From SURF-21 sp964529285 (lineage in GTDB: Bacteria; Actinomycetota; Geothermincolia; Geothermincolales; RBG-13-55-18), in assembly GCA_964529285.1 (NCBI GenBank), contig CAZGWK010000089.1:1-5250 (forward strand): a stretch of 5,250 nt of DNA, written 5' to 3'. A program made the position numbers and the translations under genes. The notes under the pieces are model-generated. The model had not been told where the DNA came from. It was given only the letters and a program-made list of their open reading frames with translations, and searched no databases. This document shows positions 3,685 through 5,250 of the stretch, one piece after another (the stretch's first letter is position 1; every line of letters starts with the position of its first letter).

Positions 3685-4896
3685 ATGTACGTGCAAAGAG
3701 AACTTGTGGGAACCATCGAAAGAGCCCTCCGCGACATGCCGGTCGTTGTCGTGACCGGGATGCGCCAGGCAGGGAAGAGTACCCTGTTGCTTTCGGACCC
3801 TCGCCTGAATTCCCGTAATTACCTGAACCTCGACGATTACCCGGTGATGCGCTCGATCCAGGAAAACCCGGATGCGGTTCTGAAAGCTCTTCACGAAGTC
3901 ACAATCGATGAAGCGCAGAGAGCGGGAGAGCTTTTCGTGGCCGTGAAAAGGGCCGTGGACCGAGAGCGCAGGCCCGGAAGGTTTCTGCTGTCCGGCTCGG
4001 CGAACCCAGCCCTGCTGAAAGGGGTTTCTGAGAGCCTTGCCGGTAGAGCGATTTACTTTGAACTCCCACCTATGAGCAGGAGGGAGGTATGCAAGCAGAC
4101 CAAGTATCCGCCTTTCCTCGTCGAATTCCTGCGCGAACCCGAACTCCCAGCGCGAAAAAAGACCCAACCACTGCAGGATGCGGAGATCCTCAAGGGCGGG
4201 CTACCGCCGGTTGTACTCGGTGAGATCGGTGACCCGAACACCTGGTTCACCGGATACGAGCAGACATACCTGGAGAGGGACTTGCGGGATATCGCGGCGG
4301 TCGAGAACATATTGGGGTTCAGGGACCTGCTGAAGCTAGCGGCCTTGAGAAATGCCCAGATACTCAACATAGCGAGCCTGGCGCGGGACGCCAGCCTGGA
4401 ACCCAAGACCGCCGCCCGTTACTTGGGGTGGATGGAGGCGACATATATCATCCGCAGGGTCCAGCCTTTCTTGAGGAACAAGACCAGCCGCGTCAAGAAA
4501 TCCCCCAAGCTGTATATATCGGACTCCGGTCTTGCATGCCACCTGGCCGATTGCGCCGACCTGGGCGACGATCCCATGAGAGGCGCTCTGTACGAGAACT
4601 ATGTCTTCCAGAATATCTCCGCGATCGCATACAACCACATCCCCCCGGGGCGCATATACTACTGGCAGACCCAGGCGGGCCGCGAGGTCGATTTCGTGGT
4701 GGAGATCGGCCGCGATATGCTGGCCATAGAGGTCAAATCAGGAGAGAACTGGTCGAGGAGAGACCTGGCCGGGCTCAAGGAATTCCTCTCGGCGACGCCC
4801 CGGTGCAAAGCGGCGATAATCGCGTATAACGGCAAGGATGCCATAAGGTTGGACGATAGGCTCTGGGCGATACCGTTGGGTTTGCTTCTCTCCTGA
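3685..4896 (+). CDS. AAA_14 / DUF4143 family ATPase
   Basis: A predicted cytoplasmic P-loop ATPase of 403 residues, a usual length for the AAA_14-DUF4143 family, whose cellular role is poorly known. Walker A is GMRQAGKST (25-33), Walker B is VTIDEAQR (72-79, D75-E76). RFLLSGSANP (99-108) and the family hallmark ESLAGR (116-121) follow. Residues 213-262 (NIASLARDASLEPKTAARYL and the strand after it) read as a winged helix. The C-terminal DUF4143 part has YYWQTQAGREVDFVVE and LAIEVKSG, placing D336, E349 and K351 in a D...ExK pattern like PD-(D/E)XK nucleases. No partner gene is adjacent: the gene stands alone with its own promoter, twin palindromic operators and flanking repeats. No frameshift or missing motif is seen. 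The family call is firm; nuclease activity and autoregulation are inference. Confidence 0.9.
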   Translation: MYVQRELVGTIERALRDMPVVVVTGMRQAGKSTLLLSDPRLNSRNYLNLDDYPVMRSIQENPDAVLKALHEVTIDEAQRAGELFVAVKRAVDRERRPGRFLLSGSANPALLKGVSESLAGRAIYFELPPMSRREVCKQTKYPPFLVEFLREPELPARKKTQPLQDAEILKGGLPPVVLGEIGDPNTWFTGYEQTYLERDLRDIAAVENILGFRDLLKLAALRNAQILNIASLARDASLEPKTAARYLGWMEATYIIRRVQPFLRNKTSRVKKSPKLYISDSGLACHLADCADLGDDPMRGALYENYVFQNISAIAYNHIPPGRIYYWQTQAGREVDFVVEIGRDMLAIEVKSGENWSRRDLAGLKEFLSATPRCKAAIIAYNGKDAIRLDDRLWAIPLGLLLS

Positions 4897-4938
4897 GGGT
4901 CTCTGGCGCCATCGCGACCGGATGTACGCCGAACAACA

Positions 4939-4950
4939 CCCGGCGCCGGG
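4939..4950. other. Perfect palindrome CCCGGCGCCGGG after the ATPase gene
   Basis: This is a 12-bp self-complementary GC block 43 bp after the stop, with a smaller one, TGGCGCCA, at 4904-4911. No T-run follows, so a Rho-independent terminator is not supported. It may reduce readthrough or be part of the repeat cluster. Confidence 0.4.
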
Positions 4951-4958
4951 AGGCTGAG

Positions 4959-5035
4959 GCCGGTGGGTCACGCCCGGCAATCGGCCGAGGGAGGCCGGGA
5001 AGTGGTCCACATTCCCCCGTATAAGGTGTCAGGTC
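4959..5035. repeat. Composite module A+B, second copy
   Basis: Module A (4959-4985, ending GCCCGGCAATCGGCC) is followed by module B (4990-5034, including GTATAAGGTGTCAGG at 5019-5033). Order, orientation and most bases match 3359-3450; the tandem part of module A is absent here. The two copies bracket the ATPase cassette as direct repeats about 1.6 kb apart. Confidence 0.75.
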
Positions 5036-5067
5036 GAACACGTAGACGGCACCTTTTGCCCCACGTC

Positions 5068-5170
5068 CCCCCCGTATAAGATGTCAGGAGGCAGGGCGCG
5101 CCGACCCCTCGTATAAGGTGTCAGGTCTTGGCATTTCGCGCTAACGCGCAAAACGCAAGACGCTGACCCC
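5068..5170. repeat. Further module B cores and REP-like hairpin
   Basis: GTATAAGATGTCAGG (5074-5088) and GTATAAGGTGTCAGG (5111-5125) are two more core copies. The second continues into a hairpin. GGTGTCAGGTCTTGGC (5117-5132) pairs imperfectly with GCAAGACGCTGACCCC (5155-5170) around TTCGCG-CTAA-CGCGCAA. This is the unduplicated version of the hairpin at 3441-3495. Confidence 0.7.
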
Positions 5171-5177
5171 CACGCCC

Positions 5178-5250
5178 GGCCGGGGGGTCACGCCTGGAAA
5201 TCGGCCTTTGGTTAACCTACCATCCACCGGGGGTCAGGCCCGCACATCAC
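5178..5250. repeat. Module A copy and start of a further repeat
   Basis: GGCCGGGGGGTCACGCC starts at 5178 and the module ends with CTGGAAATCGGCC (5194-5206). At 5229-5243 the 15-mer GGGGGTCAGGCCCGC, also at 42-56, begins another copy that runs off the window. No gene is visible anywhere in 4897-5250. Confidence 0.65.

Noticed and set aside
4428..4829. + strand open frame of 133 codons inside the ATPase gene
   Set aside because: It is an out-of-frame shadow of the DUF4143 coding sequence, whose own frame carries conserved motifs throughout.
1..5250. Transposase or insertion sequence in the window
   Set aside because: No DDE, serine or Y1 transposase frame is present; the repeats can only be called non-autonomous.

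Overview
The window is an accessory region of a moderately GC-rich bacterial (or possibly archaeal) genome. It holds five genes, all on the + strand, in three self-contained cassettes separated by GC-rich repetitive DNA. Nothing in it identifies the species. Codon use (frequent AGG and ATA, a TTG start), purine-rich Shine-Dalgarno sites and sigma70-like promoter boxes suggest an environmental bacterium. No housekeeping genes, RNA genes, transposase or CRISPR array are visible.

Cassette 1 (about 149-2012) is a type IV toxin-antitoxin operon of the AbiE type. It has a winged-helix AbiEi-like antitoxin/regulator (223-1020) and an AbiEii-like nucleotidyltransferase toxin (1017-1985), joined by an ATGA start/stop overlap. 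An AT-rich promoter lies under a striking 61-bp dyad with two nested pairs of inverted arms sharing one centre. A T-rich terminator-like structure follows the toxin gene.

Cassette 2 (about 2274-3331) looks like a type VII (MNT/HEPN) toxin-antitoxin pair. A winged-helix domain is fused to a minimal nucleotidyltransferase with the GS-x10-DxD signature (2317-2934). It overlaps by 8 nt a small HEPN protein (2927-3331) that starts at TTG behind a strong Shine-Dalgarno. The HEPN protein has an R-x5-H motif and lacks the tyrosine that follows the histidine in classical HepT.

Cassette 3 (about 3614-4896) is a single AAA_14/DUF4143 ATPase with Walker A and B motifs, an internal winged-helix segment and a C-terminal D...ExK (PD-(D/E)XK-like) motif. 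Its near-consensus promoter and leader carry two tandem palindromes built on the half-site ATGTCGTA, with centres 22 bp apart. A bidirectional-terminator-like hairpin insulates it from cassette 2.

Between and around the cassettes (1-90, 2064-2190, 3344-3526, 4939-5250) lie degenerate copies of GGGGTCAG/CTGACCCC-ended palindromes and associated GC-rich modules. They resemble REP-type non-autonomous elements. The same composite module stands on both sides of the ATPase cassette, and a related direct repeat stands on both sides of the AbiE cassette. The likely picture is a defence or stabilisation island whose cassettes sit within, and may have been moved by, a palindromic repeat family. Each cassette has its own dyad-bearing promoter and encodes a winged-helix protein that could bind it.
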